Positions 7,720 through 14,326 of a stretch of 21,490 nucleotides of DNA are shown piece by piece. Origin of the DNA: a virus. The first letter of the stretch is position 1; the number at the start of each line of letters is the position of its first letter. Under the pieces are notes generated by a model that worked only from the letters and a program-made list of their open reading frames with translations, made no database searches and was not told the origin of the DNA. The DNA is taken from the IMG/VR virus record IMGVR_UViG_3300021185_001181, positions 1 through 21,490 of that record; one strand, given 5' to 3'. Position numbers and translations under genes: made by a program.

Positions 7720-9073
7720 TGAGTATATGCGGAAGGTGGGTGCATTCCTATCTCCCGAATACTTTCAAGGTGCATACAAAGGTCTATTCAAAGAAGTAAC
7801 AAAGTTCGTAGCAAAGTACAACAAACTACCATCCCTTGAAGCATTCAAGATTGAGATCGATGAGAACAACTCTATGGGAGAAGACGATTACCGTATTGGT
7901 GTCGATCTTCTTCCTGATCTTTTCACCCCCGAACCTGAGAACCTTGAATGGTTGATTGAACGCACCGAGAAGTGGTGTCAAGATCGTGCCGTGTTCAATG
8001 CGGTAATGGAATCGATTCAGATCATTGATGGTAAACACGCAACCATGCAAAAGAATGCGATACCCGATGTCTTGAGTAAGGCACTGGGTGTTTCGTTTGA
8101 CACTAACATTGGTCACGACTATCTGGAGAATGTGGATGGTCGATATGACTTCTATCACGAACAGGAAGAACGTATTCCCTTTGACCTTGATCTATTCAAT
8201 CAGATCACCAAGGGTGGACTACCCAACAAGACACTGAACATTGCCCTTGCAGGTACAGGTGTTGGTAAGTCTCTGTTTATGTGTCATGTTGCGGCATCTG
8301 CATTGTCGCAGGGTAGGAACGCACTGTACATTACTATGGAGATGGCAGAAGAACGTATCGCAGAACGTATTGATGCGAACTTACTGAACGTACCGATTGA
8401 CCAACTGGAGAATCTATCTAAGGATATGTTCACCGACAAGGTATCGCAGATTGCCGCAAAGACCCAAGGTAAACTGATCATCAAGGAGTATCCTACAGGT
8501 GCGGCAAACACCAGTCACTTCCGTGCATTGTTGAATGAGTTGAAACTCAAGAAGAACTTTGTACCAGAAGTTATCTTTATTGATTATCTGAACATCTGTG
8601 CGTCTGCACGTATGAAAGGTATGGGTGGTGCTATCAACTCTTACTCTTACATCAAGAGTATTGCCGAGGAACTGCGTGGACTTGCGGTTGAGTTCAATGT
8701 GCCGATTATGTCTGCGACACAGACTACCCGATCTGGTTACAGTAATGATGATGTTGGTCTGGAGGATACTTCAGAATCATTTGGTCTACCCGCTACGGCA
8801 GACTTGATGTTCGCATTGATCAGTAATGAGGAACTAAATAATCTAGGTAAGATCATGGTCAAACAGTTGAAGAATCGTTACAATGATCCGACACGTCACA
8901 ACCGATTCACTGTCAAAGTTGATCGTAGTAAGATGCGACTGACCGATGATGATGATGAGGAGATGATACCTAGTGCTGACCCTGATAAGGGATGGGATGA
9001 TAAACCAGTCTTTGATAACAGTTCGTCTGGTCAGAGAATGAAAGCAGAAAACTTCAAGAACTTTAGGATGTAA
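7670..9073 (+). CDS. 41: Replicative DNA helicase, T4 gp41 / DnaB-like
   Basis: A hexameric 5'-3' helicase that unwinds the phage replication fork. 467 residues, close to T4 gp41. Residues 1-110 match a DnaB N-terminal domain (NINLEQTILRNLLTNDEY). Walker A is at 194-201 (AGTGVGKS, K200). LYITMEMAEERIAERI (219-234) is the DnaB H1a-like strand with the catalytic Glu. Walker B is VIFIDYLN (301-308). The motif around SATQTTRSGY corresponds to H3. The acidic tail (DDDDEE and following residues) is probably flexible. It begins inside the upstream gene with a strong GAGG ribosome-binding site. Confidence 0.96.
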   Translation: MNINLEQTILRNLLTNDEYMRKVGAFLSPEYFQGAYKGLFKEVTKFVAKYNKLPSLEAFKIEIDENNSMGEDDYRIGVDLLPDLFTPEPENLEWLIERTEKWCQDRAVFNAVMESIQIIDGKHATMQKNAIPDVLSKALGVSFDTNIGHDYLENVDGRYDFYHEQEERIPFDLDLFNQITKGGLPNKTLNIALAGTGVGKSLFMCHVAASALSQGRNALYITMEMAEERIAERIDANLLNVPIDQLENLSKDMFTDKVSQIAAKTQGKLIIKEYPTGAANTSHFRALLNELKLKKNFVPEVIFIDYLNICASARMKGMGGAINSYSYIKSIAEELRGLAVEFNVPIMSATQTTRSGYSNDDVGLEDTSESFGLPATADLMFALISNEELNNLGKIMVKQLKNRYNDPTRHNRFTVKVDRSKMRLTDDDDEEMIPSADPDKGWDDKPVFDNSSSGQRMKAENFKNFRM

Positions 9074-9074
9074 T

Positions 9075-9332
9075 ATGGAATTGCAATGGGGATGGCCGGT
9101 AGTCACTACTGTACTAATGTTTTGTTCTTTCTGGTATGGAAAGATTGTTGGATTTGTGGATGGTGAGGACGAGGGACGAGACGAAGGAATCGATCTTGCA
9201 AGTAAGGCAACTGCGAGAGTAGTAATGCAGTATATGAGGGAGAAGTATGAGTTGACGATCAGTGATCCCGAAATTGAAGAAGTTGTTGATGGGATAAGTA
9301 TAACACACCATGAGGTAGAAGAAGATGAGTAA
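9075..9332 (+). CDS. Small N-terminally anchored membrane protein
   Basis: 85 residues. One hydrophobic segment at about residues 7-27 (WPVVTTVLMFCSFWYGKIVGF) is followed by an acidic linker and a soluble, mostly helical tail with a very acidic end. It starts one base after the gp41 stop codon and overlaps the next gene by 8 bases, so it is part of the same transcript. I do not recognise it. Type and position suggest a membrane-tethered accessory protein, with no further inference possible. Confidence 0.65.
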   Translation: MELQWGWPVVTTVLMFCSFWYGKIVGFVDGEDEGRDEGIDLASKATARVVMQYMREKYELTISDPEIEEVVDGISITHHEVEEDE

Positions 9333-9591
9333 AGAAATAGTTGATATGTATCGTAGTGTAATGGACTTGAGGTTTAACCCACTGAGGTTTATTCCTGACC
9401 CTGTCCTACAGGGTTACCTGTTGATGGCACTGTTTGTTATGTGGTCTGCCTTTTTTGGTTTGGTCGCAATCTATTATATGGGTTGGGTTGGATATAGTAT
9501 CCCTGTATCAATCGGTGTTCATATGGCATTGATCGTACCCACAATCATAACCAATGCGGTATTCCTAGATGCGGAGAAAAAAAATAAATGA
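9325..9591 (+). CDS. Small membrane protein with two or three predicted helices
   Basis: 88 residues. Two hydrophobic segments are clear, about 29-51 (GYLLMALFVMWSAFFGLVAIY) and about 56-79 (GYSIPVSIGVHMALIVPTII). They are flanked by a polar N-terminal helix and a lysine-rich C-terminus. It starts inside the preceding membrane-protein gene and overlaps thyX by the ATGA at 9588-9591. The family is unknown. Pairing of two small membrane proteins upstream of thyX may reflect a local membrane function such as an inner-membrane anchor or superinfection protein, but this is not supported by any motif. Confidence 0.65.
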   Translation: MSKEIVDMYRSVMDLRFNPLRFIPDPVLQGYLLMALFVMWSAFFGLVAIYYMGWVGYSIPVSIGVHMALIVPTIITNAVFLDAEKKNK

Positions 9592-10244
9592 GTAGTGTAC
9601 AACTAATTGCATTGAGCAAACCAAACGCAACAACGGACTGTCATACTGCGGCAGAATTGATTGCCTATACCGCACGAGTTAGTAATCCTACTAATCAGTC
9701 AAACAAGGAGACCGCACCAAAACTGTTGCGTTACCTGATGCGTGAGAATCACTGGTCACCATTTGAGATGGTTCATATGACAATGGAGATCAAGACTACT
9801 CGTGATATCGCACGGCAGATTCTCCGTCATCGTTCGTTTTCATTCCAAGAGTTCTCCCAACGGTATGCGGTGAGTGAGAACATTAATGTGGTTCGTGAGA
9901 CCCGAACCCAAGATGAGAAGAACCGACAGAACTCTATTGTGACTGATGACCAACATCTCAAGGACGAATGGTTCCGATCTCAAGCAAGGGTTCGTAACTT
10001 TGCCAAGAAGGAATACGAAGGTGCGTTGAAGTTAGGCATCGCAAAGGAACAGGCACGAGCATTGTTACCCGAAGGTCTGACCGAGACAACCTTGTATATG
10101 GCAGGTAGTCTACGCAGTTGGATTCACTACTGTGACCTGAGACGAGCAAATGGTACACAGAAGGAGCATATGATCGTGGCAGACCAGTGTTGGGATGTTA
10201 TTGGTCAACACTTCCCTGACATAGTTAAGGCACTTGATGAGTGA
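9588..10244 (+). CDS. thyX: Flavin-dependent thymidylate synthase ThyX
   Basis: Converts dUMP to dTMP using FAD, NADPH and methylenetetrahydrofolate, supplying thymidine for phage DNA. 218 residues, the normal length. The diagnostic RHR-x7-S motif is at R80-H81-R82 to S90 (RHRSFSFQEFS), followed by QRYA. The C-terminal region EQARALLPEGLTETTLYM and the segment SLRSWIHYCDLRRANGTQKE are typical of the family's substrate-binding helices. A GGAG ribosome-binding site precedes the ATG, which overlaps the preceding stop codon. It belongs with the replication cluster. Confidence 0.96.
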   Translation: MSSVQLIALSKPNATTDCHTAAELIAYTARVSNPTNQSNKETAPKLLRYLMRENHWSPFEMVHMTMEIKTTRDIARQILRHRSFSFQEFSQRYAVSENINVVRETRTQDEKNRQNSIVTDDQHLKDEWFRSQARVRNFAKKEYEGALKLGIAKEQARALLPEGLTETTLYMAGSLRSWIHYCDLRRANGTQKEHMIVADQCWDVIGQHFPDIVKALDE

Positions 10245-10905
10245 GATAACGATTCGCAATAAGGACTTTCTGAAACTTCTTGACGATACTGTTGAGAGGT
10301 TTCTGGTTCATCGTGAATTGATGACTGAGATATCTGCGAATCAGGGGAATGTTCCTATTGGGGCTGGTGAGTACTATTGTCAACAAAAACATCTATTTGA
10401 CATGATGGACAATCCTGATGATCACGAGGGATTTCCCGAACACGGATATGGATTCCAAGTATCTCACGGTGCAAAGTCTCATCCAGAGATATTTGAACCA
10501 TTGAAGATGTGGACTAAGAATGAACTGGTTCGTATGTTTGGTGCAAACAATAACTCTCTGACATCCTACTATCCCCCCAATGGATATGTGGGTTGGCATA
10601 CTAATTGGAATGCCTTTGGTTATCAGATGATTCTCACTTGGTCTGAGAGTGGTGATGGTTACTTCTCTTATTACGACAATGAGACTAAGAGTATAGTGAC
10701 CCATCATGACAGGACTGGGTGGCAAGCGAGATGGTATCGGTTTGGTCGTAAAGATGAACCCAAACATCATTGTTGGCACGCTGCATGGACAAACTGTCCT
10801 CGGTTTACTCTTGCGTTTAAGTTTCCCTATGGTGAAGACACTGAGAGACATGACCAAGCATATGATGCAATACAAGATTTAATTTACGATATGGAAACAC
10901 CTTGA
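10237..10905 (+). CDS. 2OG-Fe(II) dioxygenase-like protein with HxN instead of HxD
   Basis: 222 residues from the ATG at 10237. A TTG three bases earlier is in frame, but the ATG is the more likely start. The segment YYPPNGYVGWHTNWN (111-125) matches the iron site of a phage-type oxygenase family, but the usual HxD is HTN (H121, N123). A distal His is at H181 in HHCWHAAW, and the 2-oxoglutarate-binding Arg lies in CPRFTLAF (R189). Similar HTN forms are, as I recall, found in cyanophage homologues, so it is probably a real family trait. The gene overlaps thyX by 8 bases, and its stop codon lies inside the next promoter. The substrate is unknown. The Asn ligand leaves catalysis uncertain. Confidence 0.65.
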   Translation: MSEITIRNKDFLKLLDDTVERFLVHRELMTEISANQGNVPIGAGEYYCQQKHLFDMMDNPDDHEGFPEHGYGFQVSHGAKSHPEIFEPLKMWTKNELVRMFGANNNSLTSYYPPNGYVGWHTNWNAFGYQMILTWSESGDGYFSYYDNETKSIVTHHDRTGWQARWYRFGRKDEPKHHCWHAAWTNCPRFTLAFKFPYGEDTERHDQAYDAIQDLIYDMETP

Positions 10906-10930
10906 CTTTTCGTCATAATGGTGATATACT
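10902..10930 (+). promoter_or_regulatory. Sigma70-type promoter for the lipid gene unit
   Basis: TTGACT (10902-10907), a 17-base spacer, and TATACT (10925-10930). The TGA stop codon of the oxygenase gene (10903-10905) is inside the -35 box, the third such arrangement in the window. It would transcribe 10966-13150. Confidence 0.75.
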
Positions 10931-10965
10931 GTAGGATTATATAACTTTAACTGAGAGGGAAAATT

Positions 10966-11256
10966 GTGAAAGGAACGACAAAAAATAATATTGAATACAA
11001 GTATGCCGAAGACAAGGCGATGACCGAACTAATGGATTACATTGATGGAACCTATGGAGAACACTACTCCAAGAATAAGTTTCAGGCGACTGAGTTTATC
11101 ATTGATGGTGGTCATGGTGATGGTTTCTGTATTGGTAACATTATGAAGTACGCACAGAGATATGGTAACAAGAACGGTTACAATCGTGCTGACTTGATGA
11201 AGGTGTTACACTACGCAATCATCCAACTTCATGTACATGATGTAAACGGGAGATAG
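10966..11256 (+). CDS. DUF3310-like small conserved phage protein
   Basis: 96 residues starting with GTG, preceded by an AGAGGGA ribosome-binding site. The core segment KYAEDKAMTELMDYI, then SKNKFQATEFIIDGGHGDGF, CIGNIMKYAQRYGNK and DLMKVLHYAIIQL resembles small proteins (often labelled DUF3310) found in most marine T4-like phages. It is wholly soluble with His and Cys residues in a compact helical core. The function is not established, and nucleotide-kinase labels for related proteins are weakly based. It is the first gene after the early promoter at 10902 and lies 2 bases from the ketosynthase gene. Confidence 0.75.
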   Translation: MKGTTKNNIEYKYAEDKAMTELMDYIDGTYGEHYSKNKFQATEFIIDGGHGDGFCIGNIMKYAQRYGNKNGYNRADLMKVLHYAIIQLHVHDVNGR

Positions 11257-11258
11257 AA

Positions 11259-12425
11259 ATGAAAGATAGAGTAGTTATTACTGGTGTGGGTTTAGTTGAT
11301 AGTCTGGGCACCAGTCCAATGGAATGTTGGGATAACATGATCAGTGATGATTATGTAGACCCTATAGACTTTGAGACTGAAGTTGAGTCTCTCAAAGGAA
11401 ACAAGTGTTTTAGGTCAAAGACTCCAGAATACATACTTCCAGAGGGTATTCGCAAACCAACCTTTGCCTCCTTGTCTACTGCGGCTAAGAATGCACTTCA
11501 TGTTGTACAACAGGCAATCGGTGACATTGATGATAATGATGTTGCGGTTGTCTTTAGTTCGGTTGCGGCGAATCCAGAGACCGTGGCGAAACCATTCCTT
11601 GAAAAGATGTTAGGTGGTAAACGTTTGTCTCCCCGCACTGGAGTGCAATTTCTCAAAGACTTCTCTGCTGGATTGATCAGTCAGGTATTTGATTTTAGGG
11701 GTGCGTGTGTCAGTATGGATGCCGCCTGTGCGACTGGACTATACTCTATCGACTATGGTGTTCATCTATTGGACACACACAAGTTTGTTGTTGTGGGTGG
11801 TACTGACAATCCCGCAGTGGATGACAACATATACATCTTTAGTCAGTTGGGTGCGCTAGGAACAAAGTCCAGTCCATTCGATAAGAATCGTGATGGGTTC
11901 ATTATGGGTGAAGGTGCTGGTGCGTTGTTATTAGAGAAAGAGTCTGATGCAATTGCACGAGGTGCAAACATCATTGGATACATCCATTCACTGTCACACC
12001 ATACAGATGGTGCCTTGGGCAAACCTACTGCACCAGACCCCAACAGTACAGGATCACTTGCATCAATGAGACAGGTGACTGATGGTATCGTTGACGATAT
12101 TGCATTTGTTAATGCACATGGTACATCAACTCCCTTGGGAGATGACCTCGAATATGGTGCAATTCAACAAGTCGTACCTAGTGTACCTGTAGTGAGTTTC
12201 AAGTCAAAGGTTGGACACTCTCTTGCAGCGAGTGGTATCAATGAGACAATCTATACTCTGATGTGTCTGTATAATAAAGTTATACCTAAAAACTTCAATA
12301 TAGATGAATGTGAACATGAGTTTGTGTATAAATACAGAAGAGAGATACATGGCAAATATGCAGTGAAGAATTCTTTCGCCTTTGGTGGTCGATCTTCTTC
12401 TCTGGTTCTGGAAGCAAAATGTTAA
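11259..12425 (+). CDS. Beta-ketoacyl-ACP synthase (FabF/KAS II-like)
   Basis: A thiolase-fold condensing enzyme of 388 residues, slightly shorter than bacterial FabF (about 410). All three catalytic residues are present: the nucleophile C157 in VSMDAACATG, H287 in NAHGTSTPLGD and H320 in FKSKVGHSLAASG. The N-terminal VVITGVGLVDSLG strand and the FIMGEGAGALLLE segment are also typical. In FabF the enzyme elongates acyl-ACP by two carbons from malonyl-ACP. No acyl carrier protein or other fatty-acid gene except a desaturase is visible, so it would work with host ACP. It overlaps the desaturase gene by 7 bases. An intact active site argues for a working enzyme, although ketosynthases of polyketide or lipid-A type cannot be excluded. 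Confidence 0.92.
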   Translation: MKDRVVITGVGLVDSLGTSPMECWDNMISDDYVDPIDFETEVESLKGNKCFRSKTPEYILPEGIRKPTFASLSTAAKNALHVVQQAIGDIDDNDVAVVFSSVAANPETVAKPFLEKMLGGKRLSPRTGVQFLKDFSAGLISQVFDFRGACVSMDAACATGLYSIDYGVHLLDTHKFVVVGGTDNPAVDDNIYIFSQLGALGTKSSPFDKNRDGFIMGEGAGALLLEKESDAIARGANIIGYIHSLSHHTDGALGKPTAPDPNSTGSLASMRQVTDGIVDDIAFVNAHGTSTPLGDDLEYGAIQQVVPSVPVVSFKSKVGHSLAASGINETIYTLMCLYNKVIPKNFNIDECEHEFVYKYRREIHGKYAVKNSFAFGGRSSSLVLEAKC

Positions 12426-13150
12426 AAAAATTTACTCTATCGAGTTTGATCGGCAGAAAACATAGTGGAAAATTGCACACAACAATTTATATGATGTGTG
12501 CAATACTCGCTGTTGTGTGGATACCCCAACACACAATTAGTGAGATGTTACTTTTCCTTCTGATCTCATTTCCTCTTGCGGGGTATCTCATATCGGGATT
12601 TCAACATAGGTATTGTTCTCATAAGTCTTGGCAACCTAGTCGCCCTGTAGAGATTCTGAGTGTGTTATTAGTTACAGGTTTTGCGTTGACCCCATGTATG
12701 GGATGGTCGGGAACTCATATGAACCACCACAGATATACTGATACTGAGTTAGACCCCCACGGAAACTACCATAGTCTCTGGAAAAATCTTTTTGTTTTTA
12801 ACTATCCTCCACAACTCTCAAATATTCCAAGATGGCAATTGAGGGATTTGTTATATGTAATTCAAGCAAAATATTACTGGGAGATTGTAATCCCATTCGC
12901 AATATTGGCGTTTGCCCTTGGGTTCGGACAGGCGTATCTATCGTTCATTGGATTTTGTTATATCTTTCAAGTATCACTGAATATAGTTGGACACCCCAAT
13001 CTAGAACCCACAAACAACGATTTCTTAGCTGCCGTATGGGGTGGTGAATTGTATCACAAGTTTCATCACGAAAATCCCCGTAATCCTCGCTTTGGTAAGT
13101 TTGATACTACCTACCAGTTCTTCATAAGATGGTTAAATATTAAAAAATAA
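12419..13150 (+). CDS. Membrane fatty-acid desaturase (acyl-CoA/ACP Delta9-type)
   Basis: An integral membrane di-iron desaturase of 243 residues with the three histidine boxes in order: H63-RYCS-H68, H100-MN-HH104 and H213-KF-HH217. An extra conserved His (NIVGHP, H192) is also present. Hydrophobic segments lie at about residues 22-60, 78-96 and 155-190. This matches the stearoyl-type desaturase family, which places a double bond in saturated fatty acyl chains using an electron donor. No donor (ferredoxin, rubredoxin) is encoded nearby, so the host's would be used. The coupled ketosynthase suggests a joint effect on membrane lipid unsaturation or chain length during infection. Short compared with the roughly 300 residues or more of many homologues, but the core is complete. 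Confidence 0.92.
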   Translation: MLKKFTLSSLIGRKHSGKLHTTIYMMCAILAVVWIPQHTISEMLLFLLISFPLAGYLISGFQHRYCSHKSWQPSRPVEILSVLLVTGFALTPCMGWSGTHMNHHRYTDTELDPHGNYHSLWKNLFVFNYPPQLSNIPRWQLRDLLYVIQAKYYWEIVIPFAILAFALGFGQAYLSFIGFCYIFQVSLNIVGHPNLEPTNNDFLAAVWGGELYHKFHHENPRNPRFGKFDTTYQFFIRWLNIKK

Positions 13151-13153
13151 TAC

Positions 13154-13183
13154 TTGACAAACCTTGTTCATTCGTGTTATAAT
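13154..13183 (+). promoter_or_regulatory. Sigma70-type promoter for the small-gene unit
   Basis: TTGACA (13154-13159), an 18-base spacer, and TATAAT (13178-13183). It lies right after the desaturase stop codon and upstream of the gene at 13210. Confidence 0.8.
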
Positions 13184-13197
13184 ACTTGTATTGAGAA

Positions 13198-13212
13198 TGA
13201 GGAATGATTATG
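13198..13212 (+). promoter_or_regulatory. TGAGGA-type translation start region that decides the start at 13210
   Basis: TGAGGAATGATTATG ends at the second of two in-frame ATGs (13204 and 13210). The ATG at 13204 has no spacing from AGGA, while the one at 13210 has a proper 6-base gap. Confidence 0.55.
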
Positions 13213-13554
13213 AATATTATTGAATATACCACTGATGTGAATGCCAACGGCACTTCTCGTCAAAGTACCACCAACACCACCTATGACAAGTTAGTATCCG
13301 TTCTGGGTGAACCTACCTATGTAGATATGGATCGTCATGAGAAAGTCAACTGTGAATGGTCTATGAAGGTTGAGTACCAAAACCCACTGTCTGATGACCC
13401 CACTGATACTAAGACCGAGATCGTCACCATCTACAACTGGTGTACTGGTAGTATCCCCTATACACTTTACCCTTGGCACATTGGTGGTAAGTCACTGATT
13501 GCCGAAGAGTTAGTTAACACAATTATCCGTAATGAAATTTCACCGAAGGAGTGA
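13210..13554 (+). CDS. Protein of unknown function, 114 aa
   Basis: Soluble, with no signal peptide. It begins MNIIEYTTDV and contains a helix TYDKLVSVLGEPTYVD, then alternating strands with conserved-looking aromatic residues (VNCEWSMKVEY, EIVTIYNWCTG, YTLYPWHIGG) and a C-terminal helix (LIAEELVNTII). The pattern of a short helix followed by a 'LGEPT' turn and beta strands recurs in small phage proteins that I cannot name. The start at 13210 is chosen over 13204 because of ribosome-binding-site spacing. It is the first gene of a sigma70-driven unit followed by two very small genes. Confidence 0.75.
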   Translation: MNIIEYTTDVNANGTSRQSTTNTTYDKLVSVLGEPTYVDMDRHEKVNCEWSMKVEYQNPLSDDPTDTKTEIVTIYNWCTGSIPYTLYPWHIGGKSLIAEELVNTIIRNEISPKE

Positions 13555-13559
13555 TTAAT

Positions 13560-13658
13560 ATGATGACACAAGAACAGTACGCACGATTATCAGGAGCAAT
13601 CTACGGATTGTATATCCTAATCTTTACAACCTCTTTATTGAATATGGTGACACAATGA
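13560..13658 (+). CDS. Tiny membrane peptide, 32 aa
   Basis: It begins MMTQEQYARLSGAIYG and continues with one hydrophobic stretch (LYILIFTTSLLNMV), giving a probable single membrane segment from about residue 13. An AAGGAG ribosome-binding site at 13546-13551 lies 8 bases before the ATG. The stop codon overlaps the next ATG in an ATGA arrangement (13655-13658). Its context and ribosome-binding site make it likely to be translated. Function unknown. Confidence 0.6.
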   Translation: MMTQEQYARLSGAIYGLYILIFTTSLLNMVTQ

Positions 13659-13846
13659 GTAGAATGGGACAGTTTGTTTACGAATGCCAAGAGATTGCTG
13701 AGAGCAATTACAACGAACCTCGTGAGGTAGTTGTTGCTGAAGTGGAGAGAGCATTCTTCCGTGATAAATCCCTAATCCCTATGGCAATGACAACTGCCCT
13801 AGAGCATTGGGAGGAAATCCAAAGGGACTTGCAGAGTCCCTATTAA
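13655..13846 (+). CDS. Small acidic helical protein, 63 aa
   Basis: Soluble and largely helical (QFVYECQEIAESNYNEPREVVVAEVER and the following residues). It shows no membrane segment or signal peptide and no recognised motif. It is translationally coupled to the tiny peptide before it, and its 3' end encodes a perfect hairpin (13824-13840). I do not recognise it. Confidence 0.65.
   Translation: MSRMGQFVYECQEIAESNYNEPREVVVAEVERAFFRDKSLIPMAMTTALEHWEEIQRDLQSPY
13824..13840 (+). other. Perfect 6-bp hairpin just upstream of a late promoter
   Basis: GGGACT (13824-13829) and AGTCCC (13835-13840) flank a 5-base loop TGCAG. It lies at the 3' end of the preceding gene and is followed by TATTAATT rather than an uninterrupted T-run, so it is at best a weak terminator. 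It may instead be an mRNA-stabilising or processing hairpin. Confidence 0.4.
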
Positions 13847-13847
13847 T

Positions 13848-13855
13848 TATAAATA
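13848..13855 (+). promoter_or_regulatory. T4-type late promoter box TATAAATA
   Basis: An exact TATAAATA, with an expected start near 13861. It is followed by the ribosome-binding site AAGGAGG (13864-13870) and the ATG at 13876. It lies right after a hairpin and two bases after the upstream stop codon. Confidence 0.7.
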
Positions 13856-13875
13856 AAGTCTTTAAGGAGGGCATT

Positions 13876-14028
13876 ATGCAAAAGGCAAAGAAAATAAAGT
13901 CTCGTCACGCACGAGTGCTGTTTGATAAGGACAGTCCCTATCGACAGAAAGTCGTTCCTGACAAGACAAAGTATAATCGAAAGAAGAATCCCCCAAAAGG
14001 GGATTTTTTTTGCCTTTTTAAAAGTTAA
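13876..14028 (+). CDS. Small basic protein, 50 aa, with a terminator in its 3' end
   Basis: A Lys/Arg-rich soluble protein (MQKAKKIKSRHARVLFDKD, then SPYRQKVVPDKTKYNRKK). As I recall, similar short basic proteins occur in marine T4-like phages, but I cannot assign a function. The ATG has an excellent AAGGAGG ribosome-binding site 5 bases upstream and a late promoter at 13848. The codons for its last residues (NPPKGDFF) form the stem and T-run of a strong terminator at 13987-14011, so full-length translation requires readthrough. The coding frame may really end functionally before the hairpin. Confidence 0.6.
   Translation: MQKAKKIKSRHARVLFDKDSPYRQKVVPDKTKYNRKKNPPKGDFFCLFKS
13987..14011 (+). 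terminator. Strong intrinsic terminator within a coding sequence
   Basis: AATCCCC (13987-13993) pairs with GGGGATT (13999-14005) around a 5-base loop, and a run of eight Ts follows (14004-14011). It should stop transcripts coming from upstream and so isolate the next late cluster. Confidence 0.8.
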
Positions 14029-14032
14029 TTCG

Positions 14033-14040
14033 TATAAATA
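14033..14040 (+). promoter_or_regulatory. T4-type late promoter for the curli/cyclase cluster
   Basis: An exact TATAAATA, placed directly after the terminator. The expected start is near 14046, only about 2 bases before the ATG at 14048, and there is no upstream ribosome-binding site. The mRNA may therefore be practically leaderless. Confidence 0.75.
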
Positions 14041-14047
14041 ACAGCGT

Positions 14048-14326
14048 ATGGATATATTCACCCTAATAAAAGAATTGGGGTTTCCTATCGCATCCGCCTT
14101 AATTGGTGGTTTCTTTATGTTTCTAACACTCAAGTATATTATGGATGGCGTCATCGGACAAGTGAAGTCGTTACGTGGTATAGTGGGAAGTCTCGATAAT
14201 CGTGTAAAAACTATGAACCATGATATGGTTCGTATGGATACTACTATGTGTGTTGTTCTGGGAATAAGACCAGACTTAAACAGAATCAGTAGAGCAGACG
14301 GTAAAGAAGATGCGAGGAGAGATTGA
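14048..14326 (+). CDS. Small holin-like membrane protein (paralogue A)
   Basis: 92 residues. The N-terminal amphipathic/membrane segment is at about 1-32 (MDIFTLIKELGFPIASALIG and onward). It is followed by a coiled-coil-like polar stretch (about 40-75) and a charged tail. The pattern resembles UviB/BhlA-type small membrane proteins, which are often annotated as holins. It is paralogous to the gene at 14804: both begin M[DE]I, then IK[ED][LF]GFPI, and share a later motif of the form [DN]R[VI] with [HN]D and R (NRVKTMNHDMVRMD and DRIRMLDNDIIRLQ). No Shine-Dalgarno is seen. It is the first gene of the late cluster and overlaps the next gene by a single base (TGATG). A holin role is not proven. 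Confidence 0.6.
   Translation: MDIFTLIKELGFPIASALIGGFFMFLTLKYIMDGVIGQVKSLRGIVGSLDNRVKTMNHDMVRMDTTMCVVLGIRPDLNRISRADGKEDARRD

Noticed and set aside
9398-9414. Perfect inverted repeat ACCCTG / CAGGGT with a 5-base loop
   Set aside because: It is inside a coding sequence with no T-run or promoter near it. No regulatory reading is supported.
10393-10875. Minus-strand open frame of about 160 codons
   Set aside because: It lies antisense to the oxygenase gene and reflects codon bias of that gene. No ribosome-binding site or recognisable domain.
12327-12334. Exact TATAAATA inside the ketosynthase gene, about 85 bases before the desaturase start
   Set aside because: It lies in the coding sequence for VYKYR near the gene's end. 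The desaturase is already coupled to the ketosynthase by an overlap, and no leader feature supports a start there. It could be a weak late promoter, but chance is as likely.
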